A stretch of 24,508 bases of DNA from a virus, in IMG/VR virus record IMGVR_UViG_3300039251_000001, positions 1 through 24,508 of that record. One strand, given 5' to 3'. A program made the translations under genes and the position numbers. Shown here piece by piece: positions 8,156 through 15,305 of the stretch; the stretch's first letter is position 1; every line of letters begins with the position of its first letter. The notes beneath the pieces are model-generated. The model was not told the DNA's origin, searched no databases, and worked only from the letters and a program-made list of their open reading frames with translations.

Positions 8156-8187
8156 CGGATCGCCACTCTTCCCTCGTAGCGGATGAT
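8136..8187 (-). repeat. direct repeat, copy 1 (start of protease gene)
   Basis: 52 bases matching 8306-8357 at an offset of 170 with about five differences. It covers the codons for MSTRKQR at the protease start and the end of the short frame before it (EGRVAIR and stop). Confidence 0.85.
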
Positions 8188-8325
8188 GGCCACTTGCGCT
8201 GTGCGTAAGTCGTGATACTATCTAGTGCATGACTGGCGAGATAGTGTCACAAACTGAACAGCGAGCGTGACCGCGATGGTGGCCTTGCCTCTAAGCGCAG
8301 TGCTACGCTGCTTACGTGTGCTCAT
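8152..8325 (-). pseudogene. decayed tandem duplicate of the 46-residue upstream gene
   Basis: A 58-codon frame starts at the ATG at 8325 with MSTRKQR, identical to the first seven residues of the protease, and ends with QVAIIRYEGRVAIR, nearly the end of the 46-residue upstream protein (RVVIRSEGRVAIR). A single in-frame TAG at codon 36 interrupts it. Its start overlaps the stop of the 46-residue gene and its final stop overlaps the protease start, both as ATGA. It therefore keeps the junctions of a real gene but not an open frame. A 35-residue product could still be made, or the TAG could be read through. Decay after duplication is the simplest reading. Confidence 0.6.
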
Positions 8326-8357
8326 CGGATCGCCACTCTTCCCTCGGAGCGAATGAC
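8306..8357 (-). repeat. direct repeat, copy 2 (end of 46-residue gene)
   Basis: Partner of 8136-8187. It spans the last codons of the 46-residue gene and the start of the decayed frame. Copy and partner differ at about five of 52 positions. Confidence 0.85.
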
Positions 8358-8462
8358 GACGCGGGTGACCCCGTAGCGCCAGAGCCGTTCCAGCTCGGTT
8401 ACGCGCGCCTCGGCATCTGCCCAGACGATGCGCGGCACCCTGAACTGTGTCCGTTTACTCAT
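8322..8462 (-). CDS. 46-residue basic protein of unknown function
   Basis: The frame encodes MSKRTQFRVPRIVWAD, then AEARVTELERLWRYGVTRVVIR and EGRVAIR. A good ribosome binding site (GAGGG, 7 bases before the ATG) supports the start, which lies inside the end of the MuF-like gene with an 8-base overlap. The middle is a likely helix and the end a beta strand. It is basic and small enough to be a nucleic-acid or scaffold partner, but I recognise no family. Its stop overlaps the next frame as ATGA. A decayed second copy follows it. Confidence 0.6.
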   Translation of the reverse strand: MSKRTQFRVPRIVWADAEARVTELERLWRYGVTRVVIRSEGRVAIR

Positions 8463-9216
8463 GGTCGATCCCTCGGCTCTGGGCTTCTTCATCACTGATC
8501 GCGGAGGCGACGCGCGAACAGTTGGGGTGCTCGCTGTCATTGGCTTCGTAGTAATCGACGCTCCACACCTGACCGTCCGCGTCCGCGCAAGCTTGGTCGA
8601 AGTAGGTTCCGTCGCTGATCTCAACGTAGTTCACATCTGTCTCACGGAACCCGGCGATATCTCCGTTGGCAGCAGCCTGCTGTGTCTCGGTACGGGCGAT
8701 CATCTCGGCCCGGTAGTCGGACATGTTGGCGAAGTTGTCTTTGAGAGCGTCGGCCAAGTCGTCCAGCGAGGCGTCTGGGTCTGCCATCGTGGCGGCTACC
8801 AGTTCGCCCACCGTCTCGCGCGTGGTGGCGTCGATGCCGTCGATGAGCTGGCCGGCATAGGGCAGCGCCCAGTCGGAGGCCCTATCGAGAGCAACGGCGA
8901 AGTCCGCCACCGGATCGGCCCCGGTTACGGCGATGAAGCCGTGCGCACTGATCGTCGCCAGCAGCTTCGCCGTGGGCGCCGTCAGGGTATCGATGTCGCC
9001 CCAGTTGGTAATGATCGGCACCGATCCGGCTACGCCCTCGATCGACCCAGCCACGAGGTTGCCCTGCTGTCGGAACCAGACGGCCCAGACTTGGGCGAGT
9101 TCGTCTCGGGCCTTCTGCTGGCCGGGGAGCAGCGGGCGCTCCGGCTCTGTTATCGGGTTGGCCTTGCTCATCCGCCAGAGATCCACGAGTCGCAGGAAGT
9201 CAGGCACGGTGATCAT
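8455..9216 (-). CDS. MuF-like (SPP1 gp7-like) minor head protein
   Basis: 253 residues. The N-terminal two thirds are helical (QQKARDELAQVWAVWFRQQG and a middle helix DDLADALKDNFANM). Then comes the MuF signature: a helix RAEMIARTETQQAANGD, with AGFRETDVNYVEISDG, and the closing HPNCSRVASAI. In the family this domain acts in head assembly and is carried inside the head next to the portal. The usual Cys pair is partly kept (QACADADG and HPNC). The gene follows the portal by two small genes. The ATG has no clear Shine-Dalgarno but lies 3 bases after the preceding stop, so coupling is likely. No toxin domain is attached. Confidence 0.75.
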   Translation of the reverse strand: MITVPDFLRLVDLWRMSKANPITEPERPLLPGQQKARDELAQVWAVWFRQQGNLVAGSIEGVAGSVPIITNWGDIDTLTAPTAKLLATISAHGFIAVTGADPVADFAVALDRASDWALPYAGQLIDGIDATTRETVGELVAATMADPDASLDDLADALKDNFANMSDYRAEMIARTETQQAAANGDIAGFRETDVNYVEISDGTYFDQACADADGQVWSVDYYEANDSEHPNCSRVASAISDEEAQSRGIDHE

Positions 9217-9219
9217 GTC

Positions 9220-9714
9220 TTAGAGGGTCAATTGCATGATGTAGCCGCCATTCCACGCGATCGTGAACGATCCGAGGGTGACCGATTGTGTACCGCCGTA
9301 GTAGTTGAAACAAATCCCCTGATCGGTCACGCCTGCCGGGGAGGTCGCGGTGTGGTCGTAGACGTGGCAACCGAAGACGGCCAGCAGCGTCGTTACGCTG
9401 TTCGCGCTCGCCGTGTTCGCTGCGCCGTACGAGTAGACGTTGGATGCGAAGGTGGAGGTTATGGTACCGAGCGGACGCCCGAGCCACGGCCAGCCCGCCG
9501 GTGTGGACGAGCCGGTGTCCACGACGTTCGGGGCGCTGCCGCCGGTCCACACGCCCGCGGCGTAGGCGCTGTTGGCAGCGGTGACTGTCTGGTCCGGCGT
9601 CATGGTGCCGTACTGCGCCACTTCGATGGTGTCGGAGAGGAGGTTGAAACCCTTGACGTTATTGAACGATGTCGTCGGGAAGGCCGTAAAGATTTTCGAG
9701 TTGCTCCAGGCCAC
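9220..9714 (-). CDS. conserved-type virion structural protein of unknown role
   Basis: 164 residues, starting at a GTG preceded by a strong AAAGGAGC site. The frame begins MAWSNSKIFTAF, continues with SDTIEVAQYG near residue 27 and ends with DQGICFNYYGGTQSVT, SFTIAWNGGYIMQLTL. Beta strands rich in Thr, Ser, Ala and aromatic residues dominate and no enzyme motif is present. I recognise this pattern from head regions of tailed phages, where it appears as an uncharacterised structural protein. It lies between the zinc-ribbon-like and MuF-like genes. A head decoration or head-fibre role is a guess. Confidence 0.55.
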   Translation of the reverse strand: MAWSNSKIFTAFPTTSFNNVKGFNLLSDTIEVAQYGTMTPDQTVTAANSAYAAGVWTGGSAPNVVDTGSSTPAGWPWLGRPLGTITSTFASNVYSYGAANTASANSVTTLLAVFGCHVYDHTATSPAGVTDQGICFNYYGGTQSVTLGSFTIAWNGGYIMQLTL

Positions 9715-9717
9715 AAC

Positions 9718-10110
9718 TTAGCTCCTTTGGCTTGCGGAGCCGGTGCCAGTGGCAGTCCCGGCGCCTATGACGTGTGAGCGCGTTACCCCGAGGGCTTCGC
9801 CCGATCCGTGCGCTGTGGGCGCGAACACCAGAAGGTCGTTCCCCTCGTCTCGGACGGTTTCGACGTTCATCACCGGGCGGCCATTCCCATCGAGGGTCGT
9901 ATAGCCAGCGTCCTCGCTTTCGTAGTCCTCGCGCTCGTGCACGACTACCTTCGCCTTCGTTCCCCACGGGATCATCGGTGCGGTCAGCATCCGGAGTTTC
10001 GGGCAGGTGTGGAAGCGCGTATGTGGGCCGCCGACGGAAGGGATGATCTCCTCCCGCTTGCAGTTGGGGCAGTACCACTTTTCGATTAGACTGAGAACGG
10101 TCCCGGTCAT
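9718..10110 (-). CDS. zinc-ribbon-like small head-region protein
   Basis: 130 residues. The first 40 residues carry WYCPNCKREE and HTRFHTCPKLR, giving Cys14, Cys17, His32/35 and Cys37 as likely zinc ligands. Then follow MLTAPMIPWGTKAKVVVHEREDY, a short segment GNGRPVMNVETVRDEGNDLLVFAPTA, and a Gly/Thr-rich tail. Similar short proteins with this CPNC start occur next to portal genes in tailed phages; their function is not established. The ATG overlaps the portal stop as ATGA, so it is translated in step with the portal. Confidence 0.6.
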   Translation of the reverse strand: MTGTVLSLIEKWYCPNCKREEIIPSVGGPHTRFHTCPKLRMLTAPMIPWGTKAKVVVHEREDYESEDAGYTTLDGNGRPVMNVETVRDEGNDLLVFAPTAHGSGEALGVTRSHVIGAGTATGTGSASQRS

Positions 10111-12416
10111 GCGCTACTCCTCTCGAGGTCGGACACCGCCTTCGCCAGCGGCTCAGCATGCTCAGGCGCGACCACCTTGATCGTTCGCGCCAGACGTAGC
10201 AGCTCCGTCGCTACGGGGTCAGGGGCACCGGCGAACGCGCGGTGCACGTCTGGGATCGTCCGTGCACCGCATAGCGCCGCCGAAACGCGCTCCTGAGTAG
10301 GAAGTGGGATAACGGCGCTGCTGAACGGCACCGCTGCGCTCTTGCCGAGCCGCAGGGCCGTGCGGGCCTTGCGCTCCCAGCGGGCTAGATCGGCCTTGGC
10401 GGCCGGCTCTTGGTACTTCGGAGACTGCATCTCCACGATGGCCGCGTGCACCGTGTCTACATCTTCGGCTGCGACAGTGCCGATGTAGGCTGGCAGCTTC
10501 TTCACGCCCTGCTCTTCGGCGGCCGCATACCGCTTGTTGCCGTTGGCGACGGCGAGCTCGCCGGGAAACTCCACGAGCACGAGCGGATCGATGGGCGCGT
10601 CGGCCTGCATCGCGAGACCGATGGCGTCGATGATCTTGCGGCTCTTGCCGTCGCCAGCCTCACCGTGCATGTCAGCGACCTTCACGCCATCGTCAAAGCG
10701 CCACACCAGCTTGGAAACCCAGTTCGTGAGCTTGGCCGGGTACTGGTGGGACAGGTCGGCCTGCACCACCTTGACCAGCTCGACCTGGGATAGATCGCTC
10801 TTGGCGAGCTTCGTAGAGGGCGCGCCGGGCGAGTCACTGGTCGCCACGCCAGGTTCGGCGGACGGCGCGGGAGGAGCGGCGCGGCTGGTGGGTGCGGGGC
10901 TAGGAGCGCCGAACGGCGGAGTGCCAGGCGGTGGCCCCTTGAGAAAGTCGGATACGAGCACGACTTGGCCCTGACCGGTGACGATCGTAGCCTCGAGACC
11001 GGGGCCGTCAATCTTGTAGCGGTTCTCGGCGAGCCAATCCGTAGAGACCACGCCCTTCTTCCACGCGAGGTCATCCACCGTTGCCTGTGCAACCTGGTCC
11101 TCTTCGGGCACGAGATCCGTGAAGATAAACTCCAACTGAGGATCCCAATACGTCGCGAGGATGCGATCGAGCACCGCCCACTTGATATGATTGGCCAGGG
11201 CAACATCGCGCTCCTGAGAGGCGGTGGATTGCGTTCCGGCGGCCGTCTTACTGCCGCCCAATCCACCAGACGGTCCGCGGACAAAGCCCATCTCAATCGG
11301 ACTCTGGCCGTAGGCGGCGCAGCCGATGTGCAGTAGCCACTCCTCAGCCGTGATATCCGGCGTGGCGTTGATATGCTCGACGCCGCTGTTCGGGCCGCCC
11401 GGAATCGGCATGAGTCGCGAGCGGGCCACGTCATTGCCGGCGAACATGGAGTTGACGGCGGCGAGGAAGTCCAGTCCCTGCTGAGTCGTCCATGACTCGG
11501 GGAACTTGACGAAGGCCGCGGGGATCGTGCCCTCGGTGAACAACGAGAGGTCGAGGCTCTGGCGTCGCAGCGCGCGGTTGACCGAGAGGATGATCCACTC
11601 AGCCGGCGGATGCCCGTAGGGGCCCTGGCGGAGCCAACGCGGCTGCCAGAGGATCTCGTCGCTTCCGAACCACGTCCAGTTCATGCCCTTGATAACCTGG
11701 GCGAAGGCCGGCGCGCAGCCGCACACCGCGCAGAACATGCCCGATGCGAGCGAACCCTGCCAGTCGTGTAGATGACGTTCGGTATCAGGCGGAACCAGCG
11801 GTCGGCGACCCCAGAGGTCGATCACCGGTCGGAACGTCTGCCCGTCCGGGATCTCCGCGGCGTACAACTTGCCCGCCCGGTTGGGATGCAGATAGACCGT
11901 GCCGCAATCGCCCTTCCACAGATCGCGCATGTACTTGCCGATCCACGCGGACCACGGGTTGATCTGATCGGGTGTCAGGAAAAAGCCCGTAGCCTCGGCG
12001 ATCGCATCTTCGTACTTGGCCTGTCGAACGAGCGCATCCTTGCGGTTCTGCCCTTCGATGGCACGCGGCCGGATCTCCCACGGGTGCTTGATGAAGTCAT
12101 CGATCCGCTTCTCGATGCAGAGCCCCGCTACGTCCCAGTTGTCCGCGAGCGAGAACAGCGTCGTGTAGTCGAACGTCTCGTATGAGCGCGGCCGGATGCC
12201 GATGTTGTAGCCGGGCGTGTAATCCCAGAGTCGCGGGAACTGCTCTTCGGGGTGCGCCGGCCCGATCGGGATACCGGGGCCAAGAGACGTTATGGCATTC
12301 GGTCCGCCAAGGGTGACGGCGAGCCCGGAGAGGTCGGTCGATTGGCGCGCCATCGCGGCGAGCGGGTCGTTGGCCTGCTTCGCGAGCCGTTTTATCTCGA
12401 AGCCTAAGAGCTTCAC
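10107..12416 (-). CDS. portal protein with inserted CxxC cluster and C-terminal ParB-like domain
   Basis: 769 residues from a GTG (RBS AGGGAG). Residues 60-480 form the portal core (NIGIRPRSYETFDYTTLFSLADNWDV start, DEILWQPRWLRQGPYGHPPAEW, EHINATPDITAEEWLLHI, GQSPIEMGF). Portal subunits form the 12-fold ring through which DNA enters the head. An unusual insert at about 213-236 has HLHDW and CAVCGC (Cys229, 232, 234), which looks metal-binding. Residues 505-540 are a Pro/Ala linker. Residues 595-665 match a ParB N-terminal fold: IDPLVLVEF, a GxxR-type box in NGNKRYAAAEEQG, and LPAYIG. The last 90 residues (LARWERKARTALRLGK to PFSSAVIP) resemble a tail found on many phage portal and MuF proteins. 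Activity of the ParB-like part is unknown. Confidence 0.85.
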   Translation of the reverse strand: MKLLGFEIKRLAKQANDPLAAMARQSTDLSGLAVTLGGPNAITSLGPGIPIGPAHPEEQFPRLWDYTPGYNIGIRPRSYETFDYTTLFSLADNWDVAGLCIEKRIDDFIKHPWEIRPRAIEGQNRKDALVRQAKYEDAIAEATGFFLTPDQINPWSAWIGKYMRDLWKGDCGTVYLHPNRAGKLYAAEIPDGQTFRPVIDLWGRRPLVPPDTERHLHDWQGSLASGMFCAVCGCAPAFAQVIKGMNWTWFGSDEILWQPRWLRQGPYGHPPAEWIILSVNRALRRQSLDLSLFTEGTIPAAFVKFPESWTTQQGLDFLAAVNSMFAGNDVARSRLMPIPGGPNSGVEHINATPDITAEEWLLHIGCAAYGQSPIEMGFVRGPSGGLGGSKTAAGTQSTASQERDVALANHIKWAVLDRILATYWDPQLEFIFTDLVPEEDQVAQATVDDLAWKKGVVSTDWLAENRYKIDGPGLEATIVTGQGQVVLVSDFLKGPPPGTPPFGAPSPAPTSRAAPPAPSAEPGVATSDSPGAPSTKLAKSDLSQVELVKVVQADLSHQYPAKLTNWVSKLVWRFDDGVKVADMHGEAGDGKSRKIIDAIGLAMQADAPIDPLVLVEFPGELAVANGNKRYAAAEEQGVKKLPAYIGTVAAEDVDTVHAAIVEMQSPKYQEPAAKADLARWERKARTALRLGKSAAVPFSSAVIPLPTQERVSAALCGARTIPDVHRAFAGAPDPVATELLRLARTIKVVAPEHAEPLAKAVSDLERSSA

Positions 12417-12516
12417 CGTTTGCTCCCTGCGAGTAGGGGGGACCGACCCGCTGCTTCACCCGCGCTCGGCAGCGGTGGTATGGGACGTTAGCGATGTTCC
12501 CTCATGCCCTCGCCAC

Positions 12517-12663
12517 TCATGAGAGTTTCTCTAGCCGATCGGTCATCGTGCGCCACAAGATCGTGTGTAACCAGTCAGGCATCCACCAAGGCCGGGAAAC
12601 GATTACGCGCCACTGCTCGGATCTATCGGCGGGGCCGCAGAACAAATCCCAATGCTTCCTCAT
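12517..12663 (-). CDS. 48-residue aromatic-rich protein of unknown function
   Basis: The frame encodes MRKHWDLFCGPADRSEQW, then RVIVSRPWWMPDWLHTILWRTMTDRLEKLS. Six tryptophans in 48 residues are unusual. The ATG overlaps the large terminase stop as ATGA, which supports translation. No transmembrane segment or known motif is clear; the WWMPDWL part may form an amphipathic helix. The roughly 100 bases between it and the portal hold only the portal ribosome binding site and a ten-codon frame that I do not call. Confidence 0.5.
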   Translation of the reverse strand: MRKHWDLFCGPADRSEQWRVIVSRPWWMPDWLHTILWRTMTDRLEKLS

Positions 12664-14000
12664 GCCACCGCTCTCCCTGCCAGGACAGCACGATACAGCC
12701 CGAGGATGCCGGGCTCGCCTAACATCAGTTCCGTGAGCGCCCATACAAGCGCATCGAGACGATCCGGGGACTCGCCCTCATCGGGAACCCACGTGCAACA
12801 CTGGTCCTCTAGTGTCGGCAGCGGCCCCACGTGAATTACTCGGTGTTGCTCGTATAATTGCGAGATGGGTTCGGCACGGGTGCGCTTGCCACGCGACGCC
12901 GTAACGCCCCTGACGGCGACAGAGACCGGAGCGCCAACATTCCGACGCCGTTCCAGCTCATTCTCCAACACGAGCTTGCACATATCGCCGCCGTTGTTCG
13001 TCTCGACGATGATGGCTTCGGCCCTCATCTCATCCGCAAGTTCAACAGCGCGACGCGCCCAACCATCGGGGGTATAGCGTCCCGAGGCATCGGCGAGAAC
13101 GTACCCCTTGCGATCGGCCCCCTTGCCGGCCGCGATTATCCCAGTCTCATCGCTCGCCTCGCCACTCGTAACGGCGGGATCGATACCGACGACAATGCGC
13201 ACCAGATCGGGCGGTTGGTTGTACTCGAAGTAACTGTGACGCCAGAGCGCGCCCTCCATCTCTTCGATGAGTTCGCCGCCGAGCTCCTGGCGGCCGAGCT
13301 GTGTGCCGCCATACTTCTCATACAACTCCGCGATAAAGTCGGCGTCGAGGTTCGCCACATTATCGATGGTGCGCAGTAGTGACTTGTGCACGCTGTCGTC
13401 GGACATGAGCGAGCGTACCAGCGGATGGCCGGCTTTCGGCGTGCCCGTGGCGACGATACGAGCCGGCGCCAGGCGCACGGCGTAGCGGATCGACTCATTC
13501 CACGCCTGCTGCCAGCGCCGCCACAACCCCACCTCGTCAGCCCACAGGCCGCGGAGGTTCTTGCCCTGAATGGTGGGCGCGCCGTCATCCGCGCCGTCGC
13601 CGTAGATTATCGAGCCGTTGCGAAGGCGCAATATCGCCGTGCTGAGATTGTAACTCTCCACGAGCTGGCTAGCACCGCGCTTGATATCACCGAGGTTCGT
13701 ACCGAAGGCGCGTATCAAGCCCGAGCGAGGCCCCTCGAAGCAGACGGTACGCACGGCCTCGAAGGTGGGCGCCACCACGCCGTACTCGCCGGGCTCGGCG
13801 CGGGCCATCTCGGCGAGGATGTTGGCACCCGTCCAAGTCTTCCCCGATCCCCGACCGCCGCGGACGTACCACGTGCGCCACTCATCGGGCGGGAGCTGAC
13901 TGGGCCGCGCCAGCTCGCGCCAGGAGAGCGGCGCCGTCTTTCGGCGGGCCTTCGCTAGCGCCGCCGCCGTAATGGCGATGGTGTCGGCGTAGGTCATCAT
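12660..14000 (-). CDS. terL: terminase large subunit
   Basis: 446 residues, starting at the ATG at 14000 that overlaps the upstream stop as ATGA. The ATPase half has a Walker A motif GGRGSGKT at residues 48-55, a Walker B motif LWADE at 152-156 and a coupling motif ATGTP at 184-188. The nuclease half has the RNase H-like acidic set: Asp274 in GIDPAVT, Glu333 in VETNNGGD and Asp416 in SPDRLDALVWAL. The protein powers DNA packaging through the portal and cuts the concatemer. Length is typical for the family. It follows the small subunit with one small gene between them. Confidence 0.93.
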   Translation of the reverse strand: MMTYADTIAITAAALAKARRKTAPLSWRELARPSQLPPDEWRTWYVRGGRGSGKTWTGANILAEMARAEPGEYGVVAPTFEAVRTVCFEGPRSGLIRAFGTNLGDIKRGASQLVESYNLSTAILRLRNGSIIYGDGADDGAPTIQGKNLRGLWADEVGLWRRWQQAWNESIRYAVRLAPARIVATGTPKAGHPLVRSLMSDDSVHKSLLRTIDNVANLDADFIAELYEKYGGTQLGRQELGGELIEEMEGALWRHSYFEYNQPPDLVRIVVGIDPAVTSGEASDETGIIAAGKGADRKGYVLADASGRYTPDGWARRAVELADEMRAEAIIVETNNGGDMCKLVLENELERRRNVGAPVSVAVRGVTASRGKRTRAEPISQLYEQHRVIHVGPLPTLEDQCCTWVPDEGESPDRLDALVWALTELMLGEPGILGLYRAVLAGRAVA

Positions 14001-14326
14001 CGGGGCACCTGGTAGTCGCAGCCATGATCGCAAGGCTTCCCGTAGGGGTAGTCCCGGCACATGGCGGGCCGCGACTCGTACTGAACGCACAGCCGAGTCC
14101 GCTCGTCGAAGTAGCGGCAGCTGTAAGTGTGGCCCACTTCCTCGGGTGGCTCCAAGCAGTCGTAACCCCGGCGCATCGCTGCCGCGTCGGCTGTCAACGG
14201 CAGTACCATCTGACGAATGTACTGCCCCTCTATGATGTGACTCATTCTCGGTGGTGTCATCTCATCGGGGGTAAACGGCAGGTAGAACGCCTCACAACAG
14301 TACCCAGGGCACGTCCGTGGGGTCAT
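13997..14326 (-). CDS. YkgJ-type cysteine-cluster protein
   Basis: 109 residues with cysteines at 6, 10, 11, 57, 70, 80, 90, 99 and 103. The pattern YSCRYFDERTRLCVQYE, RPAMCRDYPYGKPC is the signature of YkgJ-family proteins, thought to bind zinc or an iron-sulphur cluster; their biochemical role is unclear. ATGA overlaps at both ends tie it to the two terminase genes. The location between the subunits suggests a link to packaging or nuclease control, but this is only inferred from position. Confidence 0.75.
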   Translation of the reverse strand: MTPRTCPGYCCEAFYLPFTPDEMTPPRMSHIIEGQYIRQMVLPLTADAAAMRRGYDCLEPPEEVGHTYSCRYFDERTRLCVQYESRPAMCRDYPYGKPCDHGCDYQVPR

Positions 14327-14838
14327 CGGGTACGCACTAATCGCTGCGCCTCTGCCACGGCGGCTTCCTCCTCGGTGGGCTCGAGGCCGAGGCGTTTGAT
14401 CGCAGCCGTCACGTCCATCATCACGTCGATACGCTCACGACGCCCCCAGTTCTCCGGGTCGAGCCGTTCCAGAGCCGCCAATGCGGCACGCCAATCGTGC
14501 GCAGCACCAGCCGCCAGCTGACCAACAAACCGCTGCCGAGCCTTCGCCCGCGCACGCTCGACCTGAGCTGCGAACGATGGCTTCTCACGGCACCATTCCC
14601 GCAGGGTGCTCTCCCCGATCCCTGCTGCGAGAGCCGAGTCCTTGGCGGTGTTGCCGATCTCGAGAGAGGCCAGGATCTGCTGGACGATCTCGGGGGTGAA
14701 GAGCGTCGGGTGACCCTCCGGTTTCGGGGGTGGCTTGAGCCCGGCCTTACGGGCCCTGGAGCGGGCCTGACGAACCCGATCCTTCTCCCGCCGGACTGCC
14801 GTGACATCTGTCACGTCTATGTCACGCCGTCGCGTCAC
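14323..14838 (-). CDS. terS: terminase small subunit
   Basis: 171 residues from a GTG preceded by GAAGAAGGCGG. A basic N-terminus (residues 1-35, RREKDRVRQARSRARKAG) leads into a helix-turn-helix at about 47-85: FTPEIVQQILASLEIG, DSALAAGIGESTLREW. The rest is helical (FAAQVERARAKARQRF, ENWGRRERIDV), ending in an acidic helix. Small terminases recognise the packaging site and load the large subunit. Order and overlap with the following YkgJ-like and large terminase genes support the call. A packaging site is often near this gene; none is identified by eye. Confidence 0.8.
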   Translation of the reverse strand: MTRRRDIDVTDVTAVRREKDRVRQARSRARKAGLKPPPKPEGHPTLFTPEIVQQILASLEIGNTAKDSALAAGIGESTLREWCREKPSFAAQVERARAKARQRFVGQLAAGAAHDWRAALAALERLDPENWGRRERIDVMMDVTAAIKRLGLEPTEEEAAVAEAQRLVRTR

Positions 14839-14936
14839 TGGACCGCCTTCTTCCCCGTGAAGTTCTCCCGGCGCTTTCTATTCTGCCACGCCCGTTCCGC
14901 CATCATTCCACTCGGCCAACGCCTCGCCAATCTCAT
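14835..14936 (-). CDS. possible 33-residue overlapping ORF before the small terminase
   Basis: A frame starting MRLARRWPSGMMAERAWQNR, then KRRENFTGKKAVQ, ends exactly in a GTGA overlap with the small terminase start. Its first 20 codons are identical to a frame in the second copy of the 113-bp repeat (15180-15305), which also ends in a 4-base overlap with its next gene. That is suggestive, but the frame runs antiparallel to no known protein and has only a weak ribosome binding site. It overlaps the broken gene copy in another frame. Confidence 0.3.
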   Translation of the reverse strand: MRLARRWPSGMMAERAWQNRKRRENFTGKKAVQ

Positions 14937-14989
14937 GGCGCGCTACGATACGCGCGATTGTCGTAGCATCCTTGACGAAGTGACGTTCT
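14877..14989 (-). repeat. 113-bp direct repeat, copy 1
   Basis: Partner of 15246-15358 at an offset of 369. The left 91 bases are identical; the remaining 22 hold six mismatches. Confidence 0.95.
14878..14988 (-). pseudogene. broken C-terminal copy of the 87-residue gene
   Basis: In the frame of the 87-residue protein this repeat copy encodes its last 36 residues (ERHFVKDATTIARIVARHE and on to GVAE), then TAG. It has no start codon, and TGA and TAG stand just upstream. Against the intact copy the codon changes are silent except one Lys/Arg exchange, so the frame was under protein-level selection before it was broken. A separate 19-codon frame from 14992 crosses it and ends as ATGA at 14936. 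Confidence 0.65.
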
Positions 14990-14994
14990 CATGC

Positions 14995-15183
14995 CTACCA
15001 CCACTCGGGATTTGGCGGGATGTAGCGGTACTCGCCCGGGGCCATAAACCGGACAGCTCGTGGCCCAAAGACGTGGGAGCGACCATGGTGCTTTGCCCAA
15101 TGGCGTTTGCACCAGGCGTTGTTGCCATCGAGGACGGCGGGTCGGCTGCACCGCGGCATCAAACAGAGCAGGACTATGTTCAT
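14995..15183 (-). CDS. 62-residue zinc-finger-like protein
   Basis: The frame reads MNIVLLCLMPRCSRPA, then WCKRHWAKHHG and ends YIPPNPEWW. Cys7, Cys12, Cys25 and His28 (or His32) form a likely zinc site of the C-x4-C-x12-C-x2-H kind. A good ribosome binding site (GAGGGAGC) lies before the ATG. The His/Trp-rich centre is basic and could bind nucleic acid. I do not recognise a named family. It is placed between the two copies of the 113-bp repeat, so it may be cargo of the duplication or recombination. Confidence 0.6.
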   Translation of the reverse strand: MNIVLLCLMPRCSRPAVLDGNNAWCKRHWAKHHGRSHVFGPRAVRFMAPGEYRYIPPNPEWW

Positions 15184-15305
15184 ATGTTGCTCCCTCGGAC
15201 GACGACCCGGCCCGTCGCCGTGTAGACGATCACGATCGTCGTGCGTCTATTCTGCCACGCCCGTTCCGCCATCATTCCACTCGGCCAACGCCTCGCCAAT
15301 CTCAT
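15180..15305 (-). CDS. possible 41-residue overlapping ORF
   Basis: A frame starting MRLARRWPSGMMAERAWQNR, then RTTIVIVYTATGRVVVRGSNI, overlaps the end of the 87-residue gene and finishes as ATGA on the start of the zinc-finger-like gene. It shares its first 20 codons with the frame at 14835-14936. The hydrophobic IVIVYTATGRVVV strand looks protein-like. The weak ribosome binding site and the dual coding with the 87-residue gene keep confidence low. Confidence 0.3.
   Translation of the reverse strand: MRLARRWPSGMMAERAWQNRRTTIVIVYTATGRVVVRGSNI

Noticed and set aside
8428-9777. Open plus-strand frame of 449 codons
   Set aside because: It is antisense to the MuF-like gene, the virion protein gene and the 46-residue gene. 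Those have motifs, ribosome binding sites and overlaps; this frame has none and looks like a codon-bias shadow.
12417-12516. Ten-codon frame before the portal with an ATGA overlap
   Set aside because: Too short to judge and with no homologous copy. Probably part of the portal leader.
14497-15225. Plus-strand frame of 242 codons crossing the repeat and small terminase
   Set aside because: It runs through antisense of several genes and both junctions, with no protein-like domain or leader.
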